64,000 bases of DNA from Daphnia carinata (Eukaryota > Arthropoda > Branchiopoda > Diplostraca > Daphniidae). The stretch spans positions 434,001 through 498,000 of the forward strand of contig NC_081339.1 of assembly GCF_022539665.2 (NCBI RefSeq), in the 5' to 3' direction. A program made the position numbers and the translations under genes. Positions 48,493 through 59,731 of this stretch are shown here, in pieces (position 1 is the stretch's first letter; the number at the start of each line of letters is the position of its first letter). The notes below the pieces were generated by a model, which did not search any database, was not told the DNA's origin, and worked only from the letters and a program-made list of their open reading frames with translations.

Positions 48493-49234
48493 ATTACACA
48501 ACAATGGTCAGAAAAACAAGTTACTGTTAGAAAGTTAAAAATAAATAACAAATTTCGTTATGTGATGAGTATTCGACAGGCAGCATTGCGATGGTCAGCC
48601 TACCTCATCTTTTATGACATTGCGATGGTCAGCTTTCTACCTCATCTTTTATGACATTGGCGTTTTCTGTTCTAAGTCTTTAACTATTCAGTCACCTTGT
48701 TCTCTTTCGCGTTAGAATACAGTATTAGAATAGAGAGTATTTGTTCCAAAATGGCAAGTTAATCTGATTTGATGCTAATTCTTGTAAATTAAAATAGACA
48801 ACATCCACACGACAGTAATCGAATTTCTTGTTAAACAAGTCAGAAAAACAAGTTACTGTTCTCATTTAAATAACAAATTTCGTTATTATGAATTCGACAG
48901 GCAGCATTCCGATGGTCAGCCTACCTCATCTTTTATGACATTGGCGTTTTCTGTTCGCTTTAACTATTCAGTCACCTTTCTCTTTCGCGTTAGAATTAGA
49001 GAGTATTTGTTCCAAAATTAATCTGATTTGTTAAACAAAAGGAAAATCTGTTTCTCATTTAAAGGAAGTAATTGAATTCTTGTTAAACCGTTTTCAGTGT
49101 CTCCTTCATGCGCATTTTCAATTGATTTAGCTTAGGATGATTATTTAATTAATTTATATCCAGATATCTCGATATAATTTCATGCCCTTTATAAACTCAA
49201 TCTATGAAATGGCACCATATCCTCTTATGTTTGA
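48493..49234. repeat. Spacer between the two tRNA-Cys genes
   Basis: It contains internal duplications of the cattgcgatggtcagc, cttttatgacattggcgttt and cagtcacct...ctctttcgcgtta blocks, the same flank seen at 8640-8820 and 31160-31380. Non-coding. Confidence 0.6.
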
Positions 49235-49306
49235 AGGGGGCACCCAGGTTTGAACTGGGGACCCTACGATCTGCAGTCGTATGCTCTACCACTGAGCTAT
49301 ACCCCC
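49235..49306 (-). tRNA. tRNA-Cys (anticodon GCA), second copy
   Basis: Identical to 48421-48492, with nearly identical 180-bp upstream and 90-bp downstream sequence, which shows a local tandem duplication of about 0.8 kb. Likely functional. Confidence 0.92.
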
Positions 49307-49600
49307 ATTACACAACAATGGTCAGAAAAACAATTTACTGTTAGAAAGTTAAAAATAAATAACAAATTTCGTTATGTGATGAGCATTTGATACCAATGCA
49401 TGTTATGTTTCCAGGTTCCGCTTCAGTAGCTGTGACAAGACTGTGTATTCTTGGTCGCGGGGTATTCTTAGTTACAGGGATTGCTAGTTTACCATTTACT
49501 ACATCTTCCTTTATCGTGGGCTACGATTTCAACTTAAAACTTGATGAGCATGAGCAGGAGGTGCACATGTATCACAAGCATGAGGTGAAAATATGATAAC
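49307..49600. repeat. Non-coding flank of Gypsy copy D
   Basis: It includes the cttcagtagctgtgacaaga...gcatgaggtgaaaatatgat block, also at 31395-31571 and inverted at 8400-8575. Confidence 0.7.
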
Positions 49601-52140
49601 ACTATGAGGTTAGCATAGTTCCTCGTAGGACGTTAGAGGTGGTTGGTGAAATATGACAGATGCAACGGACAGATATGGGGTGAGAAAATTTAGGCGAGTG
49701 AGAGCATCGGTATGTGAGACACATAGCGTGTAACCGGATGTAACGTGCGGGTGTTGATGAGGTAGGGTCGTCCGAAACGCGTGATTCCACGCGCGGTCGA
49801 TGTCTCTTGGCCTCTTGACGAAGTGGCGACTGCGGGAGCGACCGGTGAAAACCAGTGAAATGGACTCTCGTCAGTCGGGTGGGTTGTATACTTCTGTGGT
49901 AGTAACCATCCAACTTGGGGCAAAGCTGGAAAAGTCTGGGACACTACGTCCTGCGGAGGTGGTTTAGCCGAATACTATAAAAACGGTGAAGAATGTGGAG
50001 GAGCTGGGCTGCGTTCTCGCTGTGCATTGATCGCTCAGCGGGTTCTCCTGAAGTTTCCCCATCTAGGGTGTGGACTACATACGAATGGGGATCTGCATAT
50101 ACCTTTTTAAAATTACCCGGAATCCAATCTCTGGAAACGCGAACTCGGACCGTCTGCCCGACGGACAAAACGGAACCACGGATGGTTGGGAAACTGCCAT
50201 GGTTGAATGACGCTGCTGCATTGCTTTTGTGTAACTGCTGTCAGACGGTAGGCGCACTAACGACCCTGGGCTGGAGTGCTGAGGTGGTGTAAGGAAGAGC
50301 GCCACTAAAGTGGCGGCCTTGTAGGAGGACGGCGGGTGAAGAGTTATTTCACCGTCTTACGGTTCTCTCGGCCAACGCATTTGACTGCGGATATTTTGGG
50401 GTGTGTTGAATGCCCTTGGAGGCAGAATAGCGGCGGAACTCTGCACTCCTGTATTGGTGTCCATTGTGGGACCGTAGCACGGATGGAATCTCAAAATCGG
50501 CGAAAATCCGATCGAGCTCTGCGATGACTGCAGACGAGACCGTTGACTTTAGTGGGACAAAACATGGCCATTTTCTGTAGTAGTCAACGACGAGCAAGTA
50601 GGGGACTCCTTTGAATTCAAACAGGTCTGACCCCACAACCTGGAAAGGATGCAGCGAGGCCTCAACAGGTTTCAGTGGCTGGGCAGGATTTTGGTTTGCA
50701 TTTTCTTTGCAGGTTGAACACGACGCCACCATGTTTCGGACTTGGTTAATGTAGCCTGGTCAGTACACAACCGATTTTGCGCGTTCGACACATTTGACTT
50801 CTCTGAAGTGGCCAAGGTGGATTTTCCGTGAGTTTTCCTGCTGCAATGATTTCCGGACCACCACCGTTTCCCCTCGAAGAAGAGGCCATCGCATTCTGAC
50901 AACTCGTGCCGAACGTTCGAAAAGGGTTAGTTCGTTATTGGACAATTTCTATTGTGTTCGGGTCATCCTTTGAAAAGCATGTCTTTCACCACTTGTGGGG
51001 CGGGATCAGTGGCAGCGGCGCTGGCGTAACGGGTTCTGGTGTCCGTAGCGGGCATGGCCGACGTAATCACCAAATGTAAGCGCTCATCACTTGATTGTGA
51101 TTGGTCTTCCGTGTGGATAATGGAACTGGAGGCACGGCTGAGGGCATCGGAAAGGAGAGGTCACGTCCTGGTTTGCAGATAAAAACTAAGTCGTGCCGTT
51201 CAAGTTAAAGGAGGATGCGCTGGATGCGGAGCGAGCATGATGCCATTGGTTTGTTGAGGAGGCTTGCTAGGGGCTTGTGGTCGTTTTCAACGACCACTGC
51301 CTGTCCATACACGTATTGGCGAAAACGGTCCAGTCCAAACTGAATAGCAAGGAGTTCCTTTTCGATCTGCACGTAACGTTTCTGTGTTTCCGTCAGGGTT
51401 ACGGATGCATTGGCGACGGGCTGGTTGTCTTGTAATCATACTGCTCCAAGGACGGTGGGGGAGGCATCGACGGATTTAACCAGAGGAAGATCGGGATCGA
51501 AAGGCGCAGCACTGGCAATTAGGCAAACGACGCATGGCATGTTTAGTATTGCTTCCACCTTGGTTGGTTCAGCCATTAATTGACCTTCTTTGACGATGTG
51601 GCCAAGCCAGGGTATCTCCTGCAGGAAGAAATGACACTTTTTAATGTTTAGACGTAGATTAACATCGTGACAGCGACGAAGGACAGCTACCAGGCGTTCA
51701 TTTATTTGCTTTTTTGCCTCTCCCCGTACCAGCAAATCATCTAAGTCGATTTCAATGCCATCTATGCCATAGAAAAATTTCTCCATGGTGCACTGGCACA
51801 TCTTGGGTGCTGATCGAATGTCAAACGGTAACCCCGACAGAAACGGAATCGTCCGAAAGGGGTCGCCATGTTGCATAAGTATGACGACTCATTGGATGGA
51901 AGTATCTGGTAACTCGTGCGATGATCTCCACGTCTTCCATCTCTGCGAGCTTTTTTTCGACCGGGTTTCGGAGACGGAACGCCAGGCGTCGGATTGCATA
52001 TACTTCGGGGAAAACATCTGGGCTCACCTTAATGGTATGTTCAGTCGGTAGCCGTCCCAAGCCAGTAAATACATCTGCGTAGGGGGCGAGGAAAAAGCAA
52101 AAAACATTTGGCGGAGGTGGAAAAGCGGAGGAGCGGCAGC
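49601..52140 (-). pseudogene. Gypsy copy D, decayed pol
   Basis: The longest minus-strand copy. RT (51436-52140): linker and fingers, PFDIRSAPKMCQCTMEKFF, EIDLDDLLVRGEAKKQ with both Asp, and RRCHDVNLRLNIKKCHFFLQ. RNase H (51200-51480) is degenerate. Integrase (50349-50945): HLGHFREVKCVERA, VASCSTCKEN, VVGSDLFEFKGVPYLLVVDY; the second catalytic position reads LRSHNGHQY, so Asp is replaced by His. A Ser/Pro-rich tail ends near 49690. Several frame changes. Confidence 0.75.
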
Positions 52141-52700
52141 AAACCGGGAAAATTGCAGGGAAATGGAAAATTTCTTCAAAAATAACAATGTGCCACAGTT
52201 GGATGAAGAATTTGACGACGACGTTGATGAGGGATACCTCCAATACAATGGAACGGACATTTCCAGTCGCTGCCAACACCAGGGTCATCTGAGGCAATTA
52301 CTTCTCATGTCACTTTGACAAAAGATGGTGTGTTTTCATTGTATGATTATAGCACTTGGTCAGTTTAATGTTTTAAATTCCCTAATTCCTCATAATTATT
52401 TTTTCTGTTTTACAGTCCGAAGGCAAAAGGAAAAAAGGGCAAAAAGACAACAGGCAAGGTCTTTATAGAAGGATCACGACGCTGATCGAGGTCTCGAGCA
52501 CGATTAGAGGCGCGATTAGGGGTTTCTTTTGCCTTTGTCAAAGATACTGAACAAAGTGGCTACGTTTTCTCTGAATGCTGTGTAAAAGCACAGGTACAAA
52601 GGATGATTGCAATCAATGTAGTGTTTGCGATTCATGGATCCATAAGGCCTGTTTCTTCATAATTCATATATATTATATTTTTCTGAGGTTTTCCTACAAA
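52120..52700 (+). other. Intron-containing zinc-finger-like fragment beside Gypsy D
   Basis: Same structure as 32990-33560: acidic exon-like part, acceptor ttctgttttacag ending at 52415, basic part, then CKSTGTKDDCNQCSVC and DSWIHKAC in a shifted frame (52575-52650). Conserved between copies C and D almost without change. Confidence 0.5.
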
Positions 52701-52940
52701 CATTCATTGCGATTCCATAATATCACACAAAGTGTGATTAAAAAACCAATAATGGAAAATAATAAATATTTGTCGCATTAAGAATCAATTTTTCAATCCT
52801 TTGGTTCCCATTCCAACATCTTACGACAGAGCCACTGCCATCGTAATTTTTATGAATGATACAATTCGCCATTACCGATTACATGAATATTGTCGCATAA
52901 TTTTTATAAGATATGCAACATCCATGTAGAGGAAGCTTAC
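52701..52940. repeat. Flank equivalent to 33561-33806
   Basis: Near-identical to the sequence left of BEL E, ending gaggaagcttac at 52940, where the empty insertion site lies. Non-coding. Confidence 0.8.
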
Positions 52941-54710
52941 ACAAGTCTGTCATTCTGTGTCATAGAATGTTTAAAAGTATCTCACAAAATGAAACAATTA
53001 GGCAAAGCAATCTGTTCATATTCTACAATTTGAGTTGAACCATCAATCTTCGGGTTGACAATCCAAAGTCCTACGACTATACCACCGCTTACATATTGAA
53101 GCAAGAAAATATAATACTTATTACTTAATATTTAGTACGTGGCGTGCTATCCCAAATTAGCGTCATGGGAGCTAATGTAAAGAAATATAAGAATTGCTAT
53201 CCCCCATTAGATAAATATTGTCACATGATTTTCACAAAATATTCAACAGCCATATAGAGAAAACTTCAAAGAATCTATTGGTCCTAATGTTTTTGATATT
53301 GTTTTAGTTTAAGGTATCTTTAGCGATTTAAAAATATCTCATAAAAAAGGGGATAGTTCAAAAATTTGGAAAAAGAAATTGTAGTGCCCAGACGGTATGG
53401 AACCATTCTCCTATAGCATCTCGAACAACACAAAGTTGAAAAGCGTAATATGTCCTCTAGTATGTAGTCTGCTGTCCCAAATTAGCGTCATGAGACCTTA
53501 TGTAAAAAACATAAAATTGCAATTACCGATTAGATGTATAATTTCGCATGATTTAAATAAAACATTCAATAGCCATGAAGAGAAAACTTAAACGAATCTT
53601 TTGATCCTAATATTATTGATAATGTAGTAGTGTAAGGTATCTATAATGATTTACAAATATCTCACAAAAAAGGGAAAAATGAGGGAATGAGGAAAACGAA
53701 ACTTGAAAATAGTGCCTTGACAGTATAGAACCAATATCGTTTACGGTGGCAATCATACGTCTTACAACTATGCTATGGTTGAGGAAATATTGTTAAAAAG
53801 CATAACATGTCTTGTTGTATGTAGTTTGCTGTCCCAAATTAGTGTTACGGAAGCTTGTGTAGAAAACATAAGAATTACAATCCCCCATTAGATAAATATT
53901 TTCACGTGATTTTCCTAAAATATTCAACAGCCATGTAGAGGTAACTTAAATCAATCTATTGATACCAGTATTGATGATATTGCTTTAGTTTAAGGTGTTC
54001 TTAGTGATTTCAAAATATCTCATCAAATAAGAAAAAATTGAAGTAGATGTACCATACGGTATAGAACCGTTAGCCTTTTGGTTGTCAATTCAACATCTTA
54101 CGATTATGCTATGGTGCAAAATAAAATGCTAAAAGCATAAAGTGTGCATTTCAGTATGTAGAATGCTGTCCTAAATTAGCATCACGGGAGCTTATTTAAA
54201 AAATAAAAAAATTGCAATCACCGATTAGATGCATATTTTCACATGATTTTCATAAAAATATTCAATAGCCATGTAGAGAGAACTTAACTGAATCTGTTGT
54301 TCCTAATATTGTTGATATTGTAGTAGTGATTTAGAAATACCTCAACAAAAATGGAAAAATGAGGATTATTAAATTTAAAAATAGTTCCTTGACAGTCATA
54401 GAACCATTACCCTTTAGGATGGTAATCAATAATAAAATGGTTAACAAAATTCATTTGATAAGCATAACATCTCTTTTTGTAATTAGTCTACTGTCCCTAA
54501 TTAGCGTCATGGGGGCTTATTTAAAAACATAAGAATTTAAAGCATTAGTTATAGGTATCAGGTAACAGCCCTGTAGTGAAAATTTAAGCGAATCTATTAA
54601 TAGCAATATTTGTTGATATTGCGTTTGTTAATTAAAAATAATAAATAGATATTAGCACATGACGACACCATTGATACAACGGGTTTTGAACCACAAACCT
54701 TCGAGATAGA
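52941..54710. repeat. AT-rich ~340-bp tandem repeats, empty-site copy
   Basis: Duplicate of 40873-42634. Unit starts near 53150, 53473, 53832, 54175 and 54492. It ends in the tRNA-like word aacgggttttgaaccacaaa, then meets Gypsy sequence. Confidence 0.85.
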
Positions 54711-55771
54711 AGAAGGCGACAAACACAAAACCACCTTCATCTGTGAATTTGGACAATACGAATTTAATAGAATGCCATTTGGATTAACAAATGCGCCAAG
54801 CACTTTTCAACGAGCAATGAATAACATCTTGAAATCAGTATTGTTCAAATTCGTAAAGCCCACCCACTGACAGCGCTAACGAGAAAATCAGCCAAGTGGA
54901 AATGGGGAGAGGAACAAAGGGACGCCTTTGATTGTATCAAGAACTGTCTCATAACTAGACCTATCCAAGGTTATCCAGATTTCACGCGCGAATTTATCAA
55001 CTACACAGATGCTTCAGGAGACGGAATAGGAGCAGTCTTGGCTCAGATGCAGACTCTACTCCAATCAGCGGATTCAGCGGAGTCCGACGTACAGAAACCC
55101 CGTGAATCAGACGGCGCGGAAGTCGTCATAGCGTATAGCTCTAAACATCTGAACGACCGCGAGGCCAAGTGGTCAACCACAGAGAAAGATGCTTACGCAA
55201 CCATCCACGCAATCGATGTGTTTAGGACATATCTATACGGACGCAGATTCACCGTATTTACCGACCATAGACCTTTAGAATGGTTAATGAGCAAGATAGA
55301 ACCCGCAGGAAGATTAGCTAGATGGGCACTCAAACTTTAAGAATTTGACATCGTCATTGGGTACCGACCTGGGAAGTCGCACCAAAATGCTGACACCCTA
55401 AGCCGTATTCCCATAGTGCCGCTAGCACGAGTAGAAACAAGGGCAACGGATAAAGAAACTGTCGTAAGAGAGCTTGAAAATATTCGTAAAGAAAGTGAAA
55501 GACGAAAAGGACAAATTAAGGATAGAAAGATACCAGAAACAAGAAAACCATAAGAGAGAAAATGAAAGTATTCAAAAAGAAAGCGAAAGTTTTGAGAAGG
55601 AAAGTCTTCAGAAGAAGAGCGTAAATTTCGAAAGCGAAGTTGGAAGTGAAAGAAGGTCTTGGAGAGAAGACAGATGGGGAACTACAGCAAGCAGATAAGT
55701 ATTGCCAAAAATTAAAAAAGAAAAGTAAAAATAGCAGATTCACCAGCAACTTTATAATCAACGAGAAAGGT
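54711..55771 (+). pseudogene. Gypsy RT/RNase H fragment of another family
   Basis: Plus strand: [39 protein letters not shown], then a jump over the YxDD region to ALTRKSAKWKWGEEQRDAFD. RNase H follows: FINYTDASGDGIGAVLAQMQ, VVIAYSSKHLNDREAKWSTT, EKDAYATIHAIDVF, FTVFTDHRPLEWLMSK. After a TAA it continues YRPGKSHQNADTLSRIP and a Lys/Glu-rich tail. Both ends are cut; the right end is abutted by the BEL F LTR at 55772. Confidence 0.8.
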
Positions 55772-56179
55772 TGTTGCAAACTCCGTGCGAAAGTTTGCGA
55801 CAGAGAGAGAAAAAACAAAAGGGATGTAGTTGGCTGTAACAAAAGGAACGTTTTTATTTCAGGGTTGAGAGATAAAGAGGGGAAACCGAACGCGCTTGAT
55901 TTGTAGAATGAGGAGAACAGAAACGAGACAATTTGAAACGAAACTGAAACGAGACAAAGAAAATGAAACTTAGGCGACTGTCTGAGTCGGGTTTTTACTG
56001 AATACAGCAAGACAACTGTCTCGACTGGAAACTGAGATGATACTACCCCTTCCCGTAGAAAGGGAAAAAAAAAAGAAAACCAAAAAAATGGGCACACAAT
56101 ACATGGTAGGCCCGTGCCCCCTACAGCCCTGCCCGCGAGGGCAGCACCGTAGGTGACAGTGGGACCCACCGTTACAACA
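55772..56179 (-). repeat. BEL F 3' LTR
   Basis: About 408 bp if it ends at ...GTTACAACA (TGTTGTAACGG on the element strand); the left edge TGTTGCAAACTCC is exact, from comparison with 63676. The outer limit is an inference because the partner is truncated. Confidence 0.75.
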
Positions 56180-56279
56180 GGTGCAAGAACAAATTAACAA
56201 CGACACTTCGGACGTAAGAAACAAAAGGGAACAAAATGAAATACAAAGTCTTCTTATTAGCAGCTGAAGATGGGCCATC

Positions 56280-56930
56280 CTAATGCGTTGGCAGGTTTGT
56301 GTATGCCTTTTTTGGCGCACACAGGATCTGGTGGTGGTCGTGTGTGTTACACAACGTGCAACGTCGGGGATGGGGGCAGTCTGCGGTTTTTGTATGCCCG
56401 GCGACGGCGGTTGGGACGAAGCAACGAAAACATCGTCGCTGGGCAAACAGGAGCTCCAATTTGTCCTTGTTTGTGAGGAGCATGAACTCCTCACACTCCG
56501 TGGTCTTCTTCCGGCATGGAGTTGGTCCCAACACGTGAGACTTCAGGAAACACAAGATGATCGGAGTATGAAGGGGGACCACGAACGTAGGACGTGTTGG
56601 GGTTGCGACCGGCGTGGCTATTGGGGCGTCGGGTTCCGACTCCCGAACTTTGCGTAACAGAGACCCGATGAATTTGCTCATCGAGTTCTCTCGCTCAGTT
56701 CGAAAGTGGAAGCGCACATTGTCAAGATCATCCGAGTACTTGGCGATCTCTTTGTCGATCTCCAAGATGGCCAGCTGGCAAGAATAAACTTTGTCTACTA
56801 GCTCATTTTTCGCACTTATCAAGTTGTTCACTGTGTCTTTCAGATTTAGCGCACACTCCTCCTCCTTTTCCCGGCTTTCTTTTATTTTCTCCTTTACTGA
56901 TGCAGGCGATGGAGGTGGATAATCTGCCAT
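56280..56930 (-). CDS. BEL F post-pol ORF with gag-like zinc knuckles
   Basis: An intact ORF of 216 residues. Residues ~10-75 form a charged coiled coil (SVKEKIKESREKEEECALNL, LAILEIDKEIAKYSDDLDNV). A Pro/Thr-rich linker follows. The C-terminal ~70 residues resemble the end of BEL Gag: ECEEFMLLTNKDKLELLFAQ, RRCFRCFVPTAVAGHTKTAD, CPHPRRCTLCNTHDHHQILC, which gives CxxC...H...C plus CxxC..HDHH...C. The element's own Gag has the same layout (61330-61550). It lies after pol and before the 3' LTR, where BEL elements normally carry nothing or env. It could be an RNA-binding accessory protein or a piece of a second gag. Being intact while pol is broken is notable. Confidence 0.65.
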   Translation of the reverse strand: MADYPPPSPASVKEKIKESREKEEECALNLKDTVNNLISAKNELVDKVYSCQLAILEIDKEIAKYSDDLDNVRFHFRTERENSMSKFIGSLLRKVRESEPDAPIATPVATPTRPTFVVPLHTPIILCFLKSHVLGPTPCRKKTTECEEFMLLTNKDKLELLFAQRRCFRCFVPTAVAGHTKTADCPHPRRCTLCNTHDHHQILCAPKKAYTNLPTH

Positions 56931-57226
56931 TTTAAACGTTAAACGTGGAAGTCACAAGCGCACACACTCACTATAAGAAGTTGGGTCGACTGAATGTTGT
57001 CTGCTAACGTAATAGGTTAAACAGTTTCCAATTTTTCAGTGTTGCTAAACAGCAAGCGAACTGACTTTTGCCCTTTGCCCTATATTTGAACTTGAATATA
57101 GGTGGCGTTGAGGGCAAAGGTACTTATTGACTCTTCCACCAGAGTTTAAGTTGCGGTTTTCCTACGTTGTTTACATTTGTGTGTTAACGTTACGATTTTG
57201 TTTTTACAAGGGGAGCTCCATTACAA
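56931..57226. other. BEL F inter-ORF segment with nested inverted repeats
   Basis: Outer arms cctttgccct (57072-57081) and agggcaaagg (57111-57120) are perfect inverses; inner arms cctatatt (57079-57086) and aatatagg (57095-57102) are also perfect. It lies between pol and the extra ORF and could be a promoter, processing or terminal structure. Confidence 0.6.
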
Positions 57227-59731
57227 TCAGTATTTACACTTTACGATACTGAAATCGAGGTTTACGCTGTTGAAAGTTCCATTTTTTTCTTCTTTTGCGC
57301 AAACTTCTTGTTCTTTGGCTGGGACCATGATACATAATTTGGCCACCGGCCGAATACATGGTTTTGGATGATTGGTAAGTTTTCCTTTTACCACTCGAAC
57401 AACATTATCCATTGCACTGGGGATAACTCCCAACACTTTACCCATCGGCCACTGCCCACGCAAAGTATTTGGTTCGATTACAAGCACTAGATCTCCAACG
57501 GTGACGTTAGGCCTATTTTCTTGCCATTTTCTTCTCTCGGTTAAGTGGGGAACGTATTCACGTAGCCATCTGATCCAAAAATGCTGAAGGATGGCTTGAC
57601 TTTGCTGAAACTGCTTGTTGCTTACGTTCAAGTCTTCCACGTCAGCCAATTGCAGGGGCAAGTATGGACGAGCTCCACCGTGTAGGAAGTGATTGGGCGT
57701 TAATGGATCCGGGTCTTCTGGATCCATACTCAGATGGGTTAACGGACGGGCGTTCAATAAGGCTGTCACTTCAGCAATTGCAGTTCGTAGGACTTGGTCC
57801 GTAATTAGGCAGTTCCCGATACTGGTCTTCATTGCCCGCTTGCAGGATTGTACGATCCTTTCCCAAACACCGCCGAAGTGGGGTCCATGGGGTGGAGAGA
57901 AGTGCCACTCAATCTGTTGGCAAGCCATTACTGTTTGGAGCTCCTCGTGTTTACTGATGAGTTCTTCCAAGGCTTGCCGTAACTCCTCCTCGGCGGTGAC
58001 AAAATTCGTCCCATTGTCGCTGTAAACGACCTTCGGCCTTCCACGTAGGCTCGTAAAACGGGAGAAACAGAGCAGGAATTCTTCCATGCTAAGCCCGTTA
58101 GCATTTTCCAGGTGGACAGCTCGCGTCGTAAGGCAAGTGAATAGGCTGACCCAACGTTTTTCGTGTCTTCTTCCCCGACCACCAACTCTTACGGTCAAAG
58201 GACCAAAGTAATCGATCCCTGTGTACGTGAACGCGGGTAGATGAGGCGTTAAACGATGTACTGGAAGGGAAGCCATTAACGGCGGGCTGGGTTTTGCCGA
58301 CGTACGTTTGCAGGGCCAGCAGTTGTTGAGGACAGATTTTACCACTTTACGTCCGGAGAGTATCCAGTAGCGAGAGCGGAGGTCCATCAACAATCTCTCC
58401 GTCTTGACGTGAATGTTTCTAACGTGATAATCCCAAATTATCCTTTTCGTTAGAAGTTGAGATGCTGGCAGAAGTATGGGGTGTTTAGCTGCATAGTCGA
58501 TCGGCGCTAGAAGTATACGTCCTCCAATTCGCATCTGTCCATCTTCATCCAAGAAGGGCTTGAAGTTGCGAAGCTTGGAACGGAGGGGTAGTTCCAGGTT
58601 CTTGCGAAGGGCATAGAATTCCTCAGCAAAGGCCAATTCTTGCGCTCGTACGATGCATCTTGTCAGCGATGTTACCATTTCTTCTACTGTCAGATCTCCG
58701 ACCATGGGCTTTTCTTCATGTAATCTTGCTCTGACGTTGTTGGTAAATCTTCTCCCCCAGGCCAGTACTCGTTGAAGTCGCAACAAACTGGAAAAGTGTG
58801 CGACGCATCGGTCGATGACATGGTTCTCATCTTCCGTTTTGACTGCAAAGACGCGAATCACGTTTACGTCTCGTTCCTCAGGCTCCGTGATTTCTTCCCA
58901 GGTGTACCACTCTGCCGGGTCCAAGTTCAGGAACGGAGGTCCTCGGTGGAAATAGGCCAATTCGTCGACATCTTTTGGGTCGATACCTTTACTACAAAGG
59001 TCTGCGGGGTTTGAATCTCCGGCAACATGACGCCATTGTCGGCGAGCCGTGTTTCGGAGTATCTTTCCGATGCGGTTGTTAACGAAGACTTCAAATCGGC
59101 ACGTCTTAGAGTGGATCCACCGCAGCACTGTTTGCGAGTCTGTGTGGAAGGTTACTTGCCTCAAGTCAATTTCTAGCTCACGACAAATCGTGAGAGCAAG
59201 GTTGAGGCCTTCTACTGCCGCCTGTAACTCCAAACGGGGAATCGTGAGACCTTTTACAGGTGTGACGTGCGTTTTCGACATGACGAATGACACGTCGACG
59301 GAATGGTCTTCAAATACAGTGCGGAAGTAGGCTACTGCTCCGAATCCTTTGGAGCTTGCATCCGTGAAGACGTGGAGGTGCTGTTGAGTCCAACGTTCTC
59401 GTTTGAAACGGAAGCATCTCGGTACTGAGAGCGACTCCAAATTTTCCAGATGGTCGTACCAGTAATAGAAACGTTGACTCAATGTTTCCGGTACGACGTC
59501 ATCCCAACCGATCCGTTCTTCGTTGGTCCAGATGTCTTGGAGTAAAGACTTCATCACGAAGATAACTGGTGCAACCAGCCCCAACGGGTCGTAGACGCTA
59601 GAGATGATGCTTAGGAAGGCTCGCTTCGTGAGTGTCACGTTGTTTGGCGGCTTCCGAATCTTGAACGTCAGCATATCTCGTTCGCTGTCCCACATTACTC
59701 CCAGCGTTCTTTCGACGGGAAGCTTCTCCAA
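57227..59731 (-). CDS. pol: BEL F pol, RT C-terminus to integrase
   Basis: 834 open codons, entered from another frame. It begins in the RT thumb/connection (LGVMWDSERDMLTFKIRKPP, SVYDPLGLVAPV). RNase H: HVFTDASSKGFGAVAYFRTV, IPRLELQAAVEGLNLAL, FHTDSQTVLRWI, AGDSNPADLCSKGI. Integrase: YHVRNIHVKTERLL with CWPCKR, YTGIDYFGPLTVRVG, VVYSDNGTNFVTAEEE, and GGVWERIVQSCKRAMK. Catalytic residues of both domains are present. Confidence 0.88.
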   Translation of the reverse strand: MEKLPVERTLGVMWDSERDMLTFKIRKPPNNVTLTKRAFLSIISSVYDPLGLVAPVIFVMKSLLQDIWTNEERIGWDDVVPETLSQRFYYWYDHLENLESLSVPRCFRFKRERWTQQHLHVFTDASSKGFGAVAYFRTVFEDHSVDVSFVMSKTHVTPVKGLTIPRLELQAAVEGLNLALTICRELEIDLRQVTFHTDSQTVLRWIHSKTCRFEVFVNNRIGKILRNTARRQWRHVAGDSNPADLCSKGIDPKDVDELAYFHRGPPFLNLDPAEWYTWEEITEPEERDVNVIRVFAVKTEDENHVIDRCVAHFSSLLRLQRVLAWGRRFTNNVRARLHEEKPMVGDLTVEEMVTSLTRCIVRAQELAFAEEFYALRKNLELPLRSKLRNFKPFLDEDGQMRIGGRILLAPIDYAAKHPILLPASQLLTKRIIWDYHVRNIHVKTERLLMDLRSRYWILSGRKVVKSVLNNCWPCKRTSAKPSPPLMASLPVHRLTPHLPAFTYTGIDYFGPLTVRVGGRGRRHEKRWVSLFTCLTTRAVHLENANGLSMEEFLLCFSRFTSLRGRPKVVYSDNGTNFVTAEEELRQALEELISKHEELQTVMACQQIEWHFSPPHGPHFGGVWERIVQSCKRAMKTSIGNCLITDQVLRTAIAEVTALLNARPLTHLSMDPEDPDPLTPNHFLHGGARPYLPLQLADVEDLNVSNKQFQQSQAILQHFWIRWLREYVPHLTERRKWQENRPNVTVGDLVLVIEPNTLRGQWPMGKVLGVIPSAMDNVVRVVKGKLTNHPKPCIRPVAKLCIMVPAKEQEVCAKEEKNGTFNSVNLDFSIVKCKY

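Noticed and set aside
40873-54660. CRISPR array in the regularly repeating AT-rich region
   Set aside because: Units of 323-359 bp that are degenerate throughout, in a eukaryotic transposon context; no short direct repeats with unique spacers.
55516-56169. 217-codon minus-strand ORF, Phe/Leu/Ser-rich
   Set aside because: It lies mostly across the BEL F LTR and an A/G-rich tract of the Gypsy fragment; the hydrophobic look comes from reading purine-rich DNA backwards, and a related reading frame recurs in the other LTR (63651-63914).
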